Positions 17,420-26,045 of a stretch of 54,486 nt of DNA are shown here, in pieces (the first letter of the stretch is position 1; each line of letters starts with the position of its first letter). Under the pieces are notes generated by a model, which searched no databases, had not been told where the DNA came from, and saw nothing but the letters and a program-made list of their open reading frames with translations. Made by a program: the position numbers and the translations under genes. Source of the stretch: Polyangiaceae bacterium (lineage in GTDB: Bacteria; Myxococcota_A; Polyangia; Polyangiales; Polyangiaceae). The stretch covers positions 1-54,486 of the forward strand of contig JAFGBI010000036.1 of the NCBI GenBank assembly GCA_016933275.1. The letters are read 5' to 3'.

Positions 17420-17761
17420 CTAGGTAACCTCCAGCTCGAGGCGCATGAGGTAGAGCTCGTCTCCTGCCACGAGGTGAGCGGGATCGCCACAATCGGGGCA
17501 GGCCAGCCGGTCCCCGCTCGGGATCTCCCTGGCGCAACCGGGGCAAGCCCAACGTGCGGGGACCCGCTCGAGCACCAGCTCGGCCTCCGCGGCCACCGTG
17601 TCCCGGCGCGCTAGCTCGAACGCCGTCGCGAACTGCTCGACGACCACCCCCGCCTGTTCCCCGATCCGGACCTCGACGCGACGCACGGACGCCCCCGGAT
17701 GCGCCGCCGCCTGCGCGGCGACGTGCTCGAGGAGGGAGAGGACCAGGGAGTACTCGTGCAT
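17420..17761 (-). CDS. hypA: Hydrogenase nickel-incorporation protein HypA
   Basis: HypA is the 113-residue nickel metallochaperone that works with HypB. The N-terminal MHEYSL supplies the nickel ligand His2. The zinc site is formed by CPGC (Cys73, Cys76) and CPDC (Cys88, Cys91). Length and spacing are normal. It sits 4 bp after the uncharacterised gene at 17766-18560 and immediately before hypB. This gives the order unknown-hypA-hypB on the minus strand, facing hypCDE across the Cys-rich gene. Confidence 0.97.
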   Translation of the reverse strand: MHEYSLVLSLLEHVAAQAAAHPGASVRRVEVRIGEQAGVVVEQFATAFELARRDTVAAEAELVLERVPARWACPGCAREIPSGDRLACPDCGDPAHLVAGDELYLMRLELEVT

Positions 17762-17765
17762 CGTC

Positions 17766-18560
17766 TCACCGCGACGCGACGTGAGCCGCGGCCTCCGCCT
17801 CGCCCACCAGCCGCGAGTAGCGATCGAAGCGGTCGGAGTGGGGGTCCGCCATCGACCCGGGCGCCGGGGTCGCGCTGCGATGGCTCTCCATCACGTAGGA
17901 CGAGAGGCTGCTCATGCGAAAGCCCTGGTCCACCCGCAGCCCCGTGCGGCTAGCGATCTCGGCCGTGACCACTTCGAGATCGCGGGCGTGGGTCCCCACG
18001 GTACCGGGCACGCTCGCGAGATCGGCGGTCCTCGGATCGATTCGGGCGATCCATCGCGCCGTGTGAAAATGGAGGTCCGTGGCTTGGAACGAGTCCGTCG
18101 AGCGGCCCGCGCCGTCGCGAGACACCCCGACGTCGGCGCCGACGACGACCACCCGAAAAGCCGAGCTGCTCGAGCCCTTGGCGCGCGGAAGCGACCGCGA
18201 CTCCAGGCCCAACTCCCCCCGCACGATGGTGAGCACGGCCGCGTACGGCAGGACCATCTCCTGGTCACGCACCCGCAGGACCAGCTCGGAGGGCTCGAGC
18301 CGCAGGGCCTGCACCTTCACGAACCTTCGCTCCGGGTTCCACGCGCAATCGAGCTCGACGGAGACGACCGGGAAGCCCTCGCGCCGCAGCCGGGCCACCA
18401 GATCGTTGGCCTGCTCCTTGTCGGCCAGGGCGCGGATCACTCCCCACCAACCGGGCTTGATGCGGGACCGAAGGTCGTAAGTGACGAGTCCCGAAAGCTC
18501 GGCCAGCTTCGCGAATCCCTGCGGTGATCCAGCGAAGGAGGGTCCCAACAACACCAGCAT
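17766..18560 (-). CDS. Uncharacterised protein, first gene of the hypAB operon
   Basis: The ATG at 18560 has a GGAG ribosome-binding site 6-7 nt upstream and gives 264 residues beginning MLVLLGPSFAGSPQGFAKLA. The open frame extends upstream without a better start. There is no signal peptide or membrane segment, so it is probably cytoplasmic. The first half alternates helices and strands (LAELSGLVTYDLRSRIKPGW, EQANDLVARLRREGFPVVSV, VQALRLEPSELVLRVRD). The second half contains FRVVVVGADVGVSR and ATDLHFHTARWIARIDPRTA, and ends in a charged tail. I do not recognise a family. It is only 4 bp from hypA, so co-transcription is very likely, and a role beside nickel delivery is possible but unproven. 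Confidence 0.75.
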   Translation of the reverse strand: MLVLLGPSFAGSPQGFAKLAELSGLVTYDLRSRIKPGWWGVIRALADKEQANDLVARLRREGFPVVSVELDCAWNPERRFVKVQALRLEPSELVLRVRDQEMVLPYAAVLTIVRGELGLESRSLPRAKGSSSSAFRVVVVGADVGVSRDGAGRSTDSFQATDLHFHTARWIARIDPRTADLASVPGTVGTHARDLEVVTAEIASRTGLRVDQGFRMSSLSSYVMESHRSATPAPGSMADPHSDRFDRYSRLVGEAEAAAHVASR

Positions 18561-18835
18561 GCAGCACTCCGACGCGATGAGCTTAGTGTCCCCGTCGCGC
18601 TCCGGCCGAGAAAACACCGGAATCTCGTCCGCTCCAGGGCCGATCGGCCGTCTTTTTGGCGCCGATTCGGCCGCGGCGGGGCCCCGCCCCGCCAGGAGCC
18701 CCTGCCCGGGGCCGGGAGGCTGGCGCGCCGCGTTGTAGAGAGCAGGCTCCACGCGGTATCGGTGTGGGCATGGCTGGCGCCCCCCGTGAAGACACCACCC
18801 GCCGCGAGCCCCCCGCGCCCGTATCGGCGAGGAGT

Positions 18836-20413
18836 ATGAGGAGCCGGCTGTGGGTGGCGGTGTTGGTCGGGGCGGGGCCAACCCTGGCGTGCGCGGTCCT
18901 GGCGGGGCCCGCGACCTCCGCCGGGCGTTGGCGAACGGTCGGGAGCGGTGCTTCGCCGCCCCCCCTCGCGTCGGACAGCGCCGGCACGCCGCTCGGTCCG
19001 GCAGCCCATCCCCCCCCGCCCTCGCGACCGATGGTGCTCGAGTTCCCGCCGATCGAGAAGGTTCGCCTGCTCGGGGATCTGCGCCTCGTCGCCGCCCCAC
19101 GACCCGGCGCGGCCGAGGCCGTGATCGCCCTGGTCGTGGGGAGCGAGCTCGACGCGGCCGGCGCTCGCCCCGACGCCGCACGGCTCACCGCACGGGTGAC
19201 GGCCGCCGCGCTCGAGCGCCGTCTGGGTCGGGCTCTCCACCCTGCCCCAGGGTGGAAGGTCACCGTGGCGACCAATCGTACGGCCGTCATCTGGTGGGTG
19301 ACGGTCGCGCCCGCCCAGATCGCGGAGGCGTTTGCCGCCATCGCGCAGGAGGTGGTGACGGCAGGCTCGCTCGCCGCTGGGTTCGAGCGTGAACGGTCGC
19401 TCGAGATCGAGGCCGTTCGCGCGCGCCTGCGCCTCGAGTCGGACTGGGTCGCTCGGTTCGCTGCCCACCGCGCTCGCAGGGAGGCGAACGGGGCGCTGGG
19501 GCGAGGCGGTCGTTTCGACGCCACCGTGGACGATCTCGGCCTGGTCTCGCTGGCCGACTGCCGCACCTGGCACACCGCGCACCTGCGACCGGAGAACAGC
19601 CTGCTGGTGGTGGTCGGCGCCGTGGATACGCGGAGACTGGTGCTCGACAGCGAGGCGGCCTTCGCGCGATGGCGAACCGCCGGCCGCCAGCCAGCGGCAC
19701 CGCCCCCGGACTCCCGCCCGGTCTCCCCCCGGATGGCGCCGGACCAGCGAAGCCCAGTCATCGAGCTGGTCGACCGGGAGAAATCGGATCGAGCCGACGT
19801 GTTCCTCGTCGCCGCGCCGCCGCCAATGCCCGACCCGAATCCGATCGCCACCCGGGCGGCCGCGACGCTCTTCTGCGACCAGGTCGAGGAGGCGGCGCCG
19901 GGCGCGGACGGTGCTGGTCCCCAGATGGGCGCACCGATGTGGTGCGGGTTCGAGCCCGGCCGTGCGCGACCGGGCTCCCTCGCCGTGGGCCGGCGCGTCC
20001 CCGTCGAGAGCGCGAGCGCCACCGTCCATGAGCTGGCGACGAAGACCCGCGATTTCCGCGGCCGCTCGATCTCCGCCCCCACCCTGGCCCGCCTCGTCCA
20101 GGCGGAGGTCGAACGGATGCCGCTTCGCTGGGAGAGCGTGCAGGCCCTGGCGCGCACCCTGGCCAGCGCCGCAGCCACCGACGCGGAGCTGGACGCCGGT
20201 CGCGGCGAACGCGACGCATGGCTGGCGCTCACGCCCGAGGCGGTGACCCGAGCAGCAGCGTCGCTCCTCGACCCCGCGAACCGATCCCTGGTCGTGATCG
20301 GCGACGCCGGGCGGCTCGGCGAGCCGCTGGCTCGGTCGGCGGCGGTGCGGGTGCGGGGATTGGACGATTTCGCGGTGAGCCGCGCGGTCCAACCACGGCC
20401 GAACCCCCGCTGA
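18836..20413 (+). CDS. M16-peptidase-like protein lacking the zinc motif
   Basis: I use the ATG at 18836, which gives 525 residues with an export or lipoprotein signal (MRSRLWVAVLVGAGPTLACA). An in-frame ATG at 18770 and a longer open frame lie upstream. The fold reads like two M16 half-domains (IALVVGSELDAAG, AEAFAAIAQEV, LADCRTWHTAHLRPENSLLVVVGAVD, RSLVVIGDAGRLGEPL). The second half is more divergent. The catalytic HxxEH motif of M16 peptidases is absent at the expected place near SELDAAGARPDAARL. It therefore resembles the non-catalytic partner subunits of M16 pairs, but no active partner is nearby. It is probably exported. Confidence 0.65.
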   Translation: MRSRLWVAVLVGAGPTLACAVLAGPATSAGRWRTVGSGASPPPLASDSAGTPLGPAAHPPPPSRPMVLEFPPIEKVRLLGDLRLVAAPRPGAAEAVIALVVGSELDAAGARPDAARLTARVTAAALERRLGRALHPAPGWKVTVATNRTAVIWWVTVAPAQIAEAFAAIAQEVVTAGSLAAGFERERSLEIEAVRARLRLESDWVARFAAHRARREANGALGRGGRFDATVDDLGLVSLADCRTWHTAHLRPENSLLVVVGAVDTRRLVLDSEAAFARWRTAGRQPAAPPPDSRPVSPRMAPDQRSPVIELVDREKSDRADVFLVAAPPPMPDPNPIATRAAATLFCDQVEEAAPGADGAGPQMGAPMWCGFEPGRARPGSLAVGRRVPVESASATVHELATKTRDFRGRSISAPTLARLVQAEVERMPLRWESVQALARTLASAAATDAELDAGRGERDAWLALTPEAVTRAAASLLDPANRSLVVIGDAGRLGEPLARSAAVRVRGLDDFAVSRAVQPRPNPR

Positions 20414-20924
20414 CGGGGGGATTCCGGGCCCGCCAGCCAGGAAGTGGCGGTGGGGGATCGGGGCAACCTGTGTTCAGCCTGGGCGTGCCCTGTGGCGCAA
20501 TGGCGTATAAGCTCTGAGGTACCTGTGTTCAGGGGACTGAAGTTCAGGGGATTCCAGGACTTCTCCCCCGCCTGGCCCGACCACCAACGACCGCTTGTGG
20601 TTTTTAGTTGCCCGACCCCAACCTGTTGGGGTACATCGACGACTCGCCCAAAGCGCCCCCAGTGTGCAGGTGTACAGCCGACCCATCTCGGCACCCACCG
20701 ACACCGGACCCGGTAGGGTGGCCATTGATTCAGTACCTGACCGTCTCTTGGGCTCCGGAATCGAAGCCCTGACATCACCGAGTGGGGTTCCCCGATCCCT
20801 TCGCAGCACCTGCGGGGGGGGGCGGGTTTCTTTGTTTCGACGCGGCCTGGTTTTGGCGCTGCGGGACCGCAGCGTTCGCTCCGAGAATGGATGCGGAGAC
20901 CCTGAGGGGAAGGAGTTTGGTGGG
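20414..20924. other. 511-bp intergenic leader of the ribonucleotide reductase gene
   Basis: No gene was found. A small GC hairpin overlaps the upstream stop codon (arms 20404-20409 and 20414-20419). A 12-bp sequence, acctgtgttcag, is repeated exactly at 20466-20477 and 20521-20532, and a third GTTCAGG lies near 20542. A good ribosome-binding site (AAGGAG) precedes the ATG at 20925. No cobalamin-riboswitch core and no NrdR box was recognised, although the downstream enzyme uses B12. Confidence 0.6.
20466..20532. promoter_or_regulatory. Paired GTTCAG sites, possible LexA-type operators
   Basis: Two exact copies of acctgtgttcag lie 55 bp apart, ~400 bp upstream of the ribonucleotide reductase start. 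Their right half matches the end of the LexA box reported for Myxococcus-type deltaproteobacteria (CTRHAMRYBYGTTCAGS). The second copy fits 14 of 17 positions by eye and the first fits less well. DNA-damage control of a reductase gene would make sense, but no binding evidence exists here. Confidence 0.3.
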
Positions 20925-23900
20925 ATGGCGCAATCAATGCTCGTGGGTCAGGAGACGGTAGTGAAGCGAGGCACGAACGGGGAACGCAACGGACGGCGAG
21001 CGGTCGGCGCGAGCAGCCCACCGAGCAGCCGGAAGCCCGCCGTCACGCGAACGTCGGTGGCACCCCCGTCGACCGCCGGGGCGCGATCCAGCAAGAAGCC
21101 GGACGCCCCTCCGGCCAGGACCCGCCGTCCACGAGGACTGGCCTTCGAGCGCTATTTCACCCTCACCCGTGACGGTTCCTCCTTCGTCGCCGACCCATTC
21201 GCCAGCGTCGAGTGGGAGCGGCGGGAAAGCACCATCCATGCTTCCGACGGGTCCATCGTCTTCCGGATGGAGGGGGCCGAGATCCCCGCAAGCTGGTCGC
21301 AGCTCGCCACCGACATCGTCGTCTCGAAGTACTTCCGCAAGGCGGGCATTCGCGGTGACAAGGACGTCGGCGAGACGAGCGTGCGGCAGGTGGTGCACCG
21401 AATCGCCCACACGATCCGCACGGCAGGGGAGAAGCTCGGAGGGTATTTCGCCAGTCCCAAGGACGCCGAGGCCTTCGAGGGAGAACTCGCCTACCTCTTG
21501 GTGAACCAGTTCGGGGCCTTCAACTCCCCGGTGTGGTTCAATTGCGGGCTCTTCCACGAGTATGGGATCGAGGGATCCGGCGGCAACTGGGCGTGGGACT
21601 CCGCGACCGACGCCATCGTCGAGACGACGAACGCCTACGCGCGACCGCAATGCTCGGCGTGCTTCATCCAGCGGGTCGCTGACGATTTGATGTCGATCTA
21701 CGACCTCGTCAAACACGAGGCGAGACTCTTCAAGTACGGCTCGGGCACGGGCAGCAACTTCAGCTCCATCCGCGGCAAGCAGGAGAAGCTCTCCGGCGGC
21801 GGCACCTCGAGCGGCTTGATGAGCTTCCTCGAGGTCTTCGACCGCGCCGCCGGGGCCACCAAATCCGGCGGGACGACTCGGCGAGCCGCCAAGATGGTCT
21901 GCCTGGACATGGACCATCCGGAGATCGTCGACTTCGTCAACTGGAAGGTGCGCGAGGAAAAGAAGGCGCGGGCACTCATCGCTGCTGGCTACGACAGCGA
22001 CTTCAACGGCGAGGCCTATCGAACCGTGAGCGGGCAGAACTCCAACAACTCGATCCGGGTCTCCGACGAGTTTATGCGAGCCGCGTTGAGCAACGGCAAG
22101 TGGCAGACCCGGATGCGGACGACCGGCGAGGTCGTCGATACGCTGGACGCGGCGGAATTGTGGCAAAATGTCGCCGAGGCCGCCTGGTGGTGCGCCGATC
22201 CCGGCGTGCAGTACGACTCCACGATCAACCGGTGGCACACCTGCCCGAACAGCGGCCGCATCAACGCCTCGAACCCCTGCTCGGAGTACATGTTCCTGGA
22301 CGACTCGGCCTGCAACCTCTCGTCGCTCAACCTGACCAAATTCCTGCGCCCGGACGCGAGCTTCGACATCGACGCCTACCGACGAGCCATCGACGTCTTC
22401 TTCGTGGCGCAGGAGATCCTCGTGGATCTCTCGAGCTACCCCACCCAGTCCATCGCGCAGAATTCCCACGAATTTCGGCCCCTGGGGCTCGGCTACGCCA
22501 ACCTGGGAACGCTGCTGATGCAGCTCGGGATCCCCTACGACTCCGAGCGCGGGCGCGCCATCGCCGGGGCACTGACGGCGATCCTCTGTGGGCGTGCCTT
22601 CGCCACCAGCGCCCGCATCGCGGAGCACAAGGGTCCCTTCCCCGAGTTCGACCGGAACCGGGCCCCGATGCTGCGGGTCATGCGGATGCACCAGGACGCA
22701 GCCTACGGCATCCACCGGGACGACTGCCCGGAGGTCCTCTGGCGCGCGGCGTGCGAGGACTGGGACGCCGCGGTGCGCCTCGGCGAGAGCCACGGCTACC
22801 GAAACGCCCAGGCCACCGTGCTCGCCCCGACGGGGACGATCGGCCTCTTGATGGACTGCGACACGACGGGGATCGAACCCGATTTCGCGCTCGTCAAATT
22901 CAAGAAGCTCGCCGGCGGCGGCTACTTCAAGATCGCAAACCAGTCGGTCCCCCAAGCGCTGCGGAAGCTGGGGTACTCCGAGGCGCAGGTCGAGGAGATC
23001 GTCGCCTACGTCTCCGGGACCAACACCCTCCTCGGCGCGCCCCACGTCAACCGCGCGTCGCTCCGCGAGAAGGGCCTGGGAGACGACGCCCTCGACCGCA
23101 TCGAGGACGCGATCCCCGGGGTCTTCGATCTTGGCCTCGCGTTCGCGCCCTGGGTCGTGGGCAAGGAGACCTACGAGCGTCTCGGGGTCACCGTCGAGCG
23201 GATGGCGCAGCCTGGGTTCAGCCTCCTCCAACACCTCGGCTTCTCGCCGGCGCAGATCGAGGAAGCCAACCAGGCGATCGTCGGTCGGATGACAATCGAG
23301 GGAGCCCCCTACCTCGACCCTCTCTACTATCCCGTCTTCGACTGCGCCAACCGCTGCGGCAAGAGCGGCCGTCGCTTCCTCGCGCCCATGGCCCACGTCA
23401 AGATGATGGCGGCGGCCCAGCCTTTCCTCTCCGGCGCCATCAGCAAGACGGTGAACCTCCCGAACGACGCCTCGGTCGACGACGTCCGCGGCATCTACGA
23501 GGAAGGCTGGAAGCTCGGGCTGAAGGCGGTGGCCCTCTATCGCGACGGCTGCAAGGCGTCCCAGCCCCTGAACAGCGGCGCGGAGTCCACCGCCGAGGAG
23601 ACGGCCGATGACGTGACCACCACCCGCGCAACATGCGCGGAGGAGACGACGTCGCCCCTGCCGCCACCAGCGATCACGCCACGGTTGAGCTCCGTCCCCT
23701 CGGGCAACCGGGTCCGCCTGCCCAAGAAGCGCAGCGGCTTCACTCAGGAGGCATTGGTCGGCGGACACAAGGTCTTCTTGCGCACCGGCGAGTACGACGA
23801 CGGCTCCCTCGGAGAGATCTTCATCGACATGCACAAGGAGGGCGCCGCCTTCCGCTCGTTGATGAATTGCTTTGCCATGGCCATCTCGATCGGGCTCCAG

Positions 23901-24350
23901 TACGGGGTGCCGCTCGAGCAGTTCGTCGACCAGTTCACCTTCACGCGCTTCGAACCGCATGGCGTGGTCACCGGACACCCGAACATCAAGTTCGCGACCT
24001 CAATCGTCGACTACATCTTCCGCGTGCTCGGGGTCGAGTATCTCCAGCGCTACGATTTCGCGCAGGTGCGCCCCGCCGAGGCGCCCGCCTCCCTGGACGA
24101 TCCGATGCAGAAGAGCCTCGTCGAGGATCGGCCGGACCCGCCCGATCCCATGGTGGACGGGCCGATCTCGGTAGCCCCCGCCTCGGGGAAGGCCGGGTCG
24201 GGCAGCAAGGATGGCCTCGGCGCGCTCGATGCCCACCTCGAGGAGATGATGGGCGATGCACCGGTCTGTGACGGCTGCGGACACATCACGGTTCGCAACG
24301 GTGCCTGCTACAAGTGCCTGAACTGCGGCAACTCGATGGGCTGCAGCTAG
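20925..24350 (+). CDS. nrdJ: Vitamin B12-dependent (class II) ribonucleoside-diphosphate reductase
   Basis: This enzyme makes deoxyribonucleotides using adenosylcobalamin. The start ATG at 20925 has AAGGAG upstream and gives 1141 residues. A basic, Ser/Pro-rich N-terminal tail (~1-70) precedes the catalytic barrel. Redox cysteines are seen in PQCSACFI (243/246) and [10 protein letters not shown] (463). The radical site is NPCSEY, with Asn450, Cys452 and Glu454. Other landmarks are [25 protein letters not shown] and [11 protein letters not shown]. The C-terminal part (from ~930) carries the TSCPD-type domain ([20 protein letters not shown]) and a final zinc-ribbon-like tail with six cysteines ([17 protein letters not shown]), which re-reduces the active site. 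The gene appears monocistronic. Confidence 0.96.
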   Translation: MAQSMLVGQETVVKRGTNGERNGRRAVGASSPPSSRKPAVTRTSVAPPSTAGARSSKKPDAPPARTRRPRGLAFERYFTLTRDGSSFVADPFASVEWERRESTIHASDGSIVFRMEGAEIPASWSQLATDIVVSKYFRKAGIRGDKDVGETSVRQVVHRIAHTIRTAGEKLGGYFASPKDAEAFEGELAYLLVNQFGAFNSPVWFNCGLFHEYGIEGSGGNWAWDSATDAIVETTNAYARPQCSACFIQRVADDLMSIYDLVKHEARLFKYGSGTGSNFSSIRGKQEKLSGGGTSSGLMSFLEVFDRAAGATKSGGTTRRAAKMVCLDMDHPEIVDFVNWKVREEKKARALIAAGYDSDFNGEAYRTVSGQNSNNSIRVSDEFMRAALSNGKWQTRMRTTGEVVDTLDAAELWQNVAEAAWWCADPGVQYDSTINRWHTCPNSGRINASNPCSEYMFLDDSACNLSSLNLTKFLRPDASFDIDAYRRAIDVFFVAQEILVDLSSYPTQSIAQNSHEFRPLGLGYANLGTLLMQLGIPYDSERGRAIAGALTAILCGRAFATSARIAEHKGPFPEFDRNRAPMLRVMRMHQDAAYGIHRDDCPEVLWRAACEDWDAAVRLGESHGYRNAQATVLAPTGTIGLLMDCDTTGIEPDFALVKFKKLAGGGYFKIANQSVPQALRKLGYSEAQVEEIVAYVSGTNTLLGAPHVNRASLREKGLGDDALDRIEDAIPGVFDLGLAFAPWVVGKETYERLGVTVERMAQPGFSLLQHLGFSPAQIEEANQAIVGRMTIEGAPYLDPLYYPVFDCANRCGKSGRRFLAPMAHVKMMAAAQPFLSGAISKTVNLPNDASVDDVRGIYEEGWKLGLKAVALYRDGCKASQPLNSGAESTAEETADDVTTTRATCAEETTSPLPPPAITPRLSSVPSGNRVRLPKKRSGFTQEALVGGHKVFLRTGEYDDGSLGEIFIDMHKEGAAFRSLMNCFAMAISIGLQYGVPLEQFVDQFTFTRFEPHGVVTGHPNIKFATSIVDYIFRVLGVEYLQRYDFAQVRPAEAPASLDDPMQKSLVEDRPDPPDPMVDGPISVAPASGKAGSGSKDGLGALDAHLEEMMGDAPVCDGCGHITVRNGACYKCLNCGNSMGCS

Positions 24351-24618
24351 CACCCCGTCGCGACCCCCCCCCGAAGGCAAGCCCCCTGGTCATGTCAGGG
24401 CCAACGGGCGGCGCCGGCCGAACAGTTGGCCACCAGAAGGAGCAGCCGAACCTCGCGTACTCGGTGCATTTCTGGTCGGGGTCGGCTAGAAAGGGCGAAG
24501 CGCGGCGGGACCATGCCCATTCTGGGCGGTGGTTCGGGACCGCGGAGGGCCTAAGACCGAACCACGCCCTCATCCGTCTCATTAGTCGTCGCGGGTAGAG
24601 CCCGCTCGGAGGAACGCG

Positions 24619-25047
24619 ATGATCCATCGTTCGCCGCTCACCACAACCGCCGCCCACATCGCGCTCGGCCTCTTTCTCGCAGTCGGCGTGATGGGAAGCT
24701 CCTGCAAAAAGGATGAGGATCCTCCGCCGATGCCCGATGCCTCGGCCGAAGCCGCGACCGACCCCACCCCCGCCCTGACCCTGGCGCCCGAGGAGGACGC
24801 GGGGACCGACGCTGACGCCGACGCCGCCAAACCGAGGGGAACCGGAGTAGCGGCCACCAGCTTGAAGAACTGCTGTGCAGCGCTCAAACAGAACGCGGCC
24901 GGTGCCCCCGAGGCGACGAAGGCAGCCATGCTCGCGGCAGCGGGCGCCTGTGACGCGGCCGCCGCGGCAGGGGCGGACCGTGGCTCCGCGATCGGTCAGA
25001 TCCAGGCGCTCTTGCGCGGCGCCGGCATGCCGGCGGCCTGCTACTGA
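24619..25047 (+). CDS. Small lipoprotein with paired-Cys helical domain
   Basis: This 142-residue protein has a lipoprotein signal (AHIALGLFLAVGVMGSSC, Cys at ~29), an acidic Pro/Asp-rich spacer, and a ~65-residue alanine-rich C-terminal domain. That domain has the cysteines NCCAALKQNA and AAGACDAAAA plus a final ACY. It has good ribosome-binding sequence (GGAGG) before the ATG. The function is unknown. Its end overlaps the end of thiL by 7 bp (convergent). Confidence 0.75.
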   Translation: MIHRSPLTTTAAHIALGLFLAVGVMGSSCKKDEDPPPMPDASAEAATDPTPALTLAPEEDAGTDADADAAKPRGTGVAATSLKNCCAALKQNAAGAPEATKAAMLAAAGACDAAAAAGADRGSAIGQIQALLRGAGMPAACY

Positions 25048-26045
25048 GCTCGCCCGCCGTGCTCGAAACCGGCGGCGAGCGGTGAGCACCGGCCGTCGGC
25101 GTGGAGCAGGACGGCTCCCTCGCCGACCTCGAGGTGACCGATGCGCCGAGCGCCGGGGGGCGCGCGCCGAGGTTTGGCAGCGAGGAGGAGCGCATAGTCC
25201 TCGCCGCCCGACAGAGCCAGCGCCAGGGGGTCGAGGGCGAGCCCCTCGCCCACGGCGATGAGCTCGGGCCGCAGAACGAGCCGCAGCGCCGCCTCCTCGA
25301 GCACGGCGCGGACCCCGCTGCCCGCGGCGAGCTGCCCCGCGTCGCCGCCCAGCCCATCGGAGACGTCGATGGCGGCGGTGGCGTACGGCAAGGCCACGAT
25401 TCCTTCGCTCACGAGCGCGCGCGGCCGTCGCCAGGCGCGAAGGCAGGTGGCGCCGGCTCGCGTGCGACCGAGCGCCGTCCTTCCCTCACGAAGGATCAGG
25501 AGCCCCGCCGCGGCCAGCCCGACCTCGCCGAGGACCCACAGTTGCTGGCCCGGCCGGGCCCCGGACCGCGCCATGGGTCGCGACGCGACCCCGAGCGCCG
25601 TGATCGTCACCGACAGCGCGTCCCCCGCCGAGATGTTCCCCCCGACCACCGGACACGCGAGGCTCCGCGCAGCAGCGGCCTGCCCGCGGCCGAGCGCCGA
25701 CAGCTCACCGCGCGTGAAGCCCGCCGGCAGGATCAGACTCGACAGGGCCGCCCAGGGCCGCGCTCCCATCGCCCCGAGATCGCTCAGCGCCGCCTGGAAC
25801 GACCGCCACCCCACGTCCTCGAGCGTGAGCCAACGCCGGTCGAAATGGACGCGATCGACGCTGACGTCGACGGTCCATACGAGGTTGCCGCGCGGCACGC
25901 GGAGCACGGCGGCATCGTCACCGATGCCCAGCGCGACGTGTGGGCTCGGCTGCGCGAGGAGGGCGGCGAGCGCGGCGATCCCCTCGCGCTCGGCCACTCC
26001 CCGGGGGTTCGCGGCACCCCGCCGAACGAGCGCGCCTCCCCTCAC
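25041..26045 (-). CDS. thiL: Thiamine-monophosphate kinase ThiL
   Basis: ThiL phosphorylates thiamine monophosphate to the cofactor thiamine diphosphate. The GTG at 26045 overlaps the TGA of the histidine kinase gene (GTGA). The 334-residue protein shows the PurM/ThiL ATP-binding signatures: GIGDDAAVLRVP, WTVDVSVDRVHFD, DVGWRSFQAALSDLGAMGA, VVGGNISAGD, AAIDVSDGLGGDAGQLA and SGGEDYALL. It is the last gene of the MglA-like GTPase-kinase-thiL operon. The link between signalling genes and thiamine may be incidental. Confidence 0.93.
   Translation of the reverse strand: MRGGALVRRGAANPRGVAEREGIAALAALLAQPSPHVALGIGDDAAVLRVPRGNLVWTVDVSVDRVHFDRRWLTLEDVGWRSFQAALSDLGAMGARPWAALSSLILPAGFTRGELSALGRGQAAAARSLACPVVGGNISAGDALSVTITALGVASRPMARSGARPGQQLWVLGEVGLAAAGLLILREGRTALGRTRAGATCLRAWRRPRALVSEGIVALPYATAAIDVSDGLGGDAGQLAAGSGVRAVLEEAALRLVLRPELIAVGEGLALDPLALALSGGEDYALLLAAKPRRAPPGARRIGHLEVGEGAVLLHADGRCSPLAAGFEHGGRAQ

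Noticed and set aside
20414..20924. Cobalamin riboswitch in front of the B12-dependent reductase
   Set aside because: The conserved core (GCCACTG box with the preceding GGTG/GGAA elements) was looked for and not found. Only a weak gccattg is present, without the right context.
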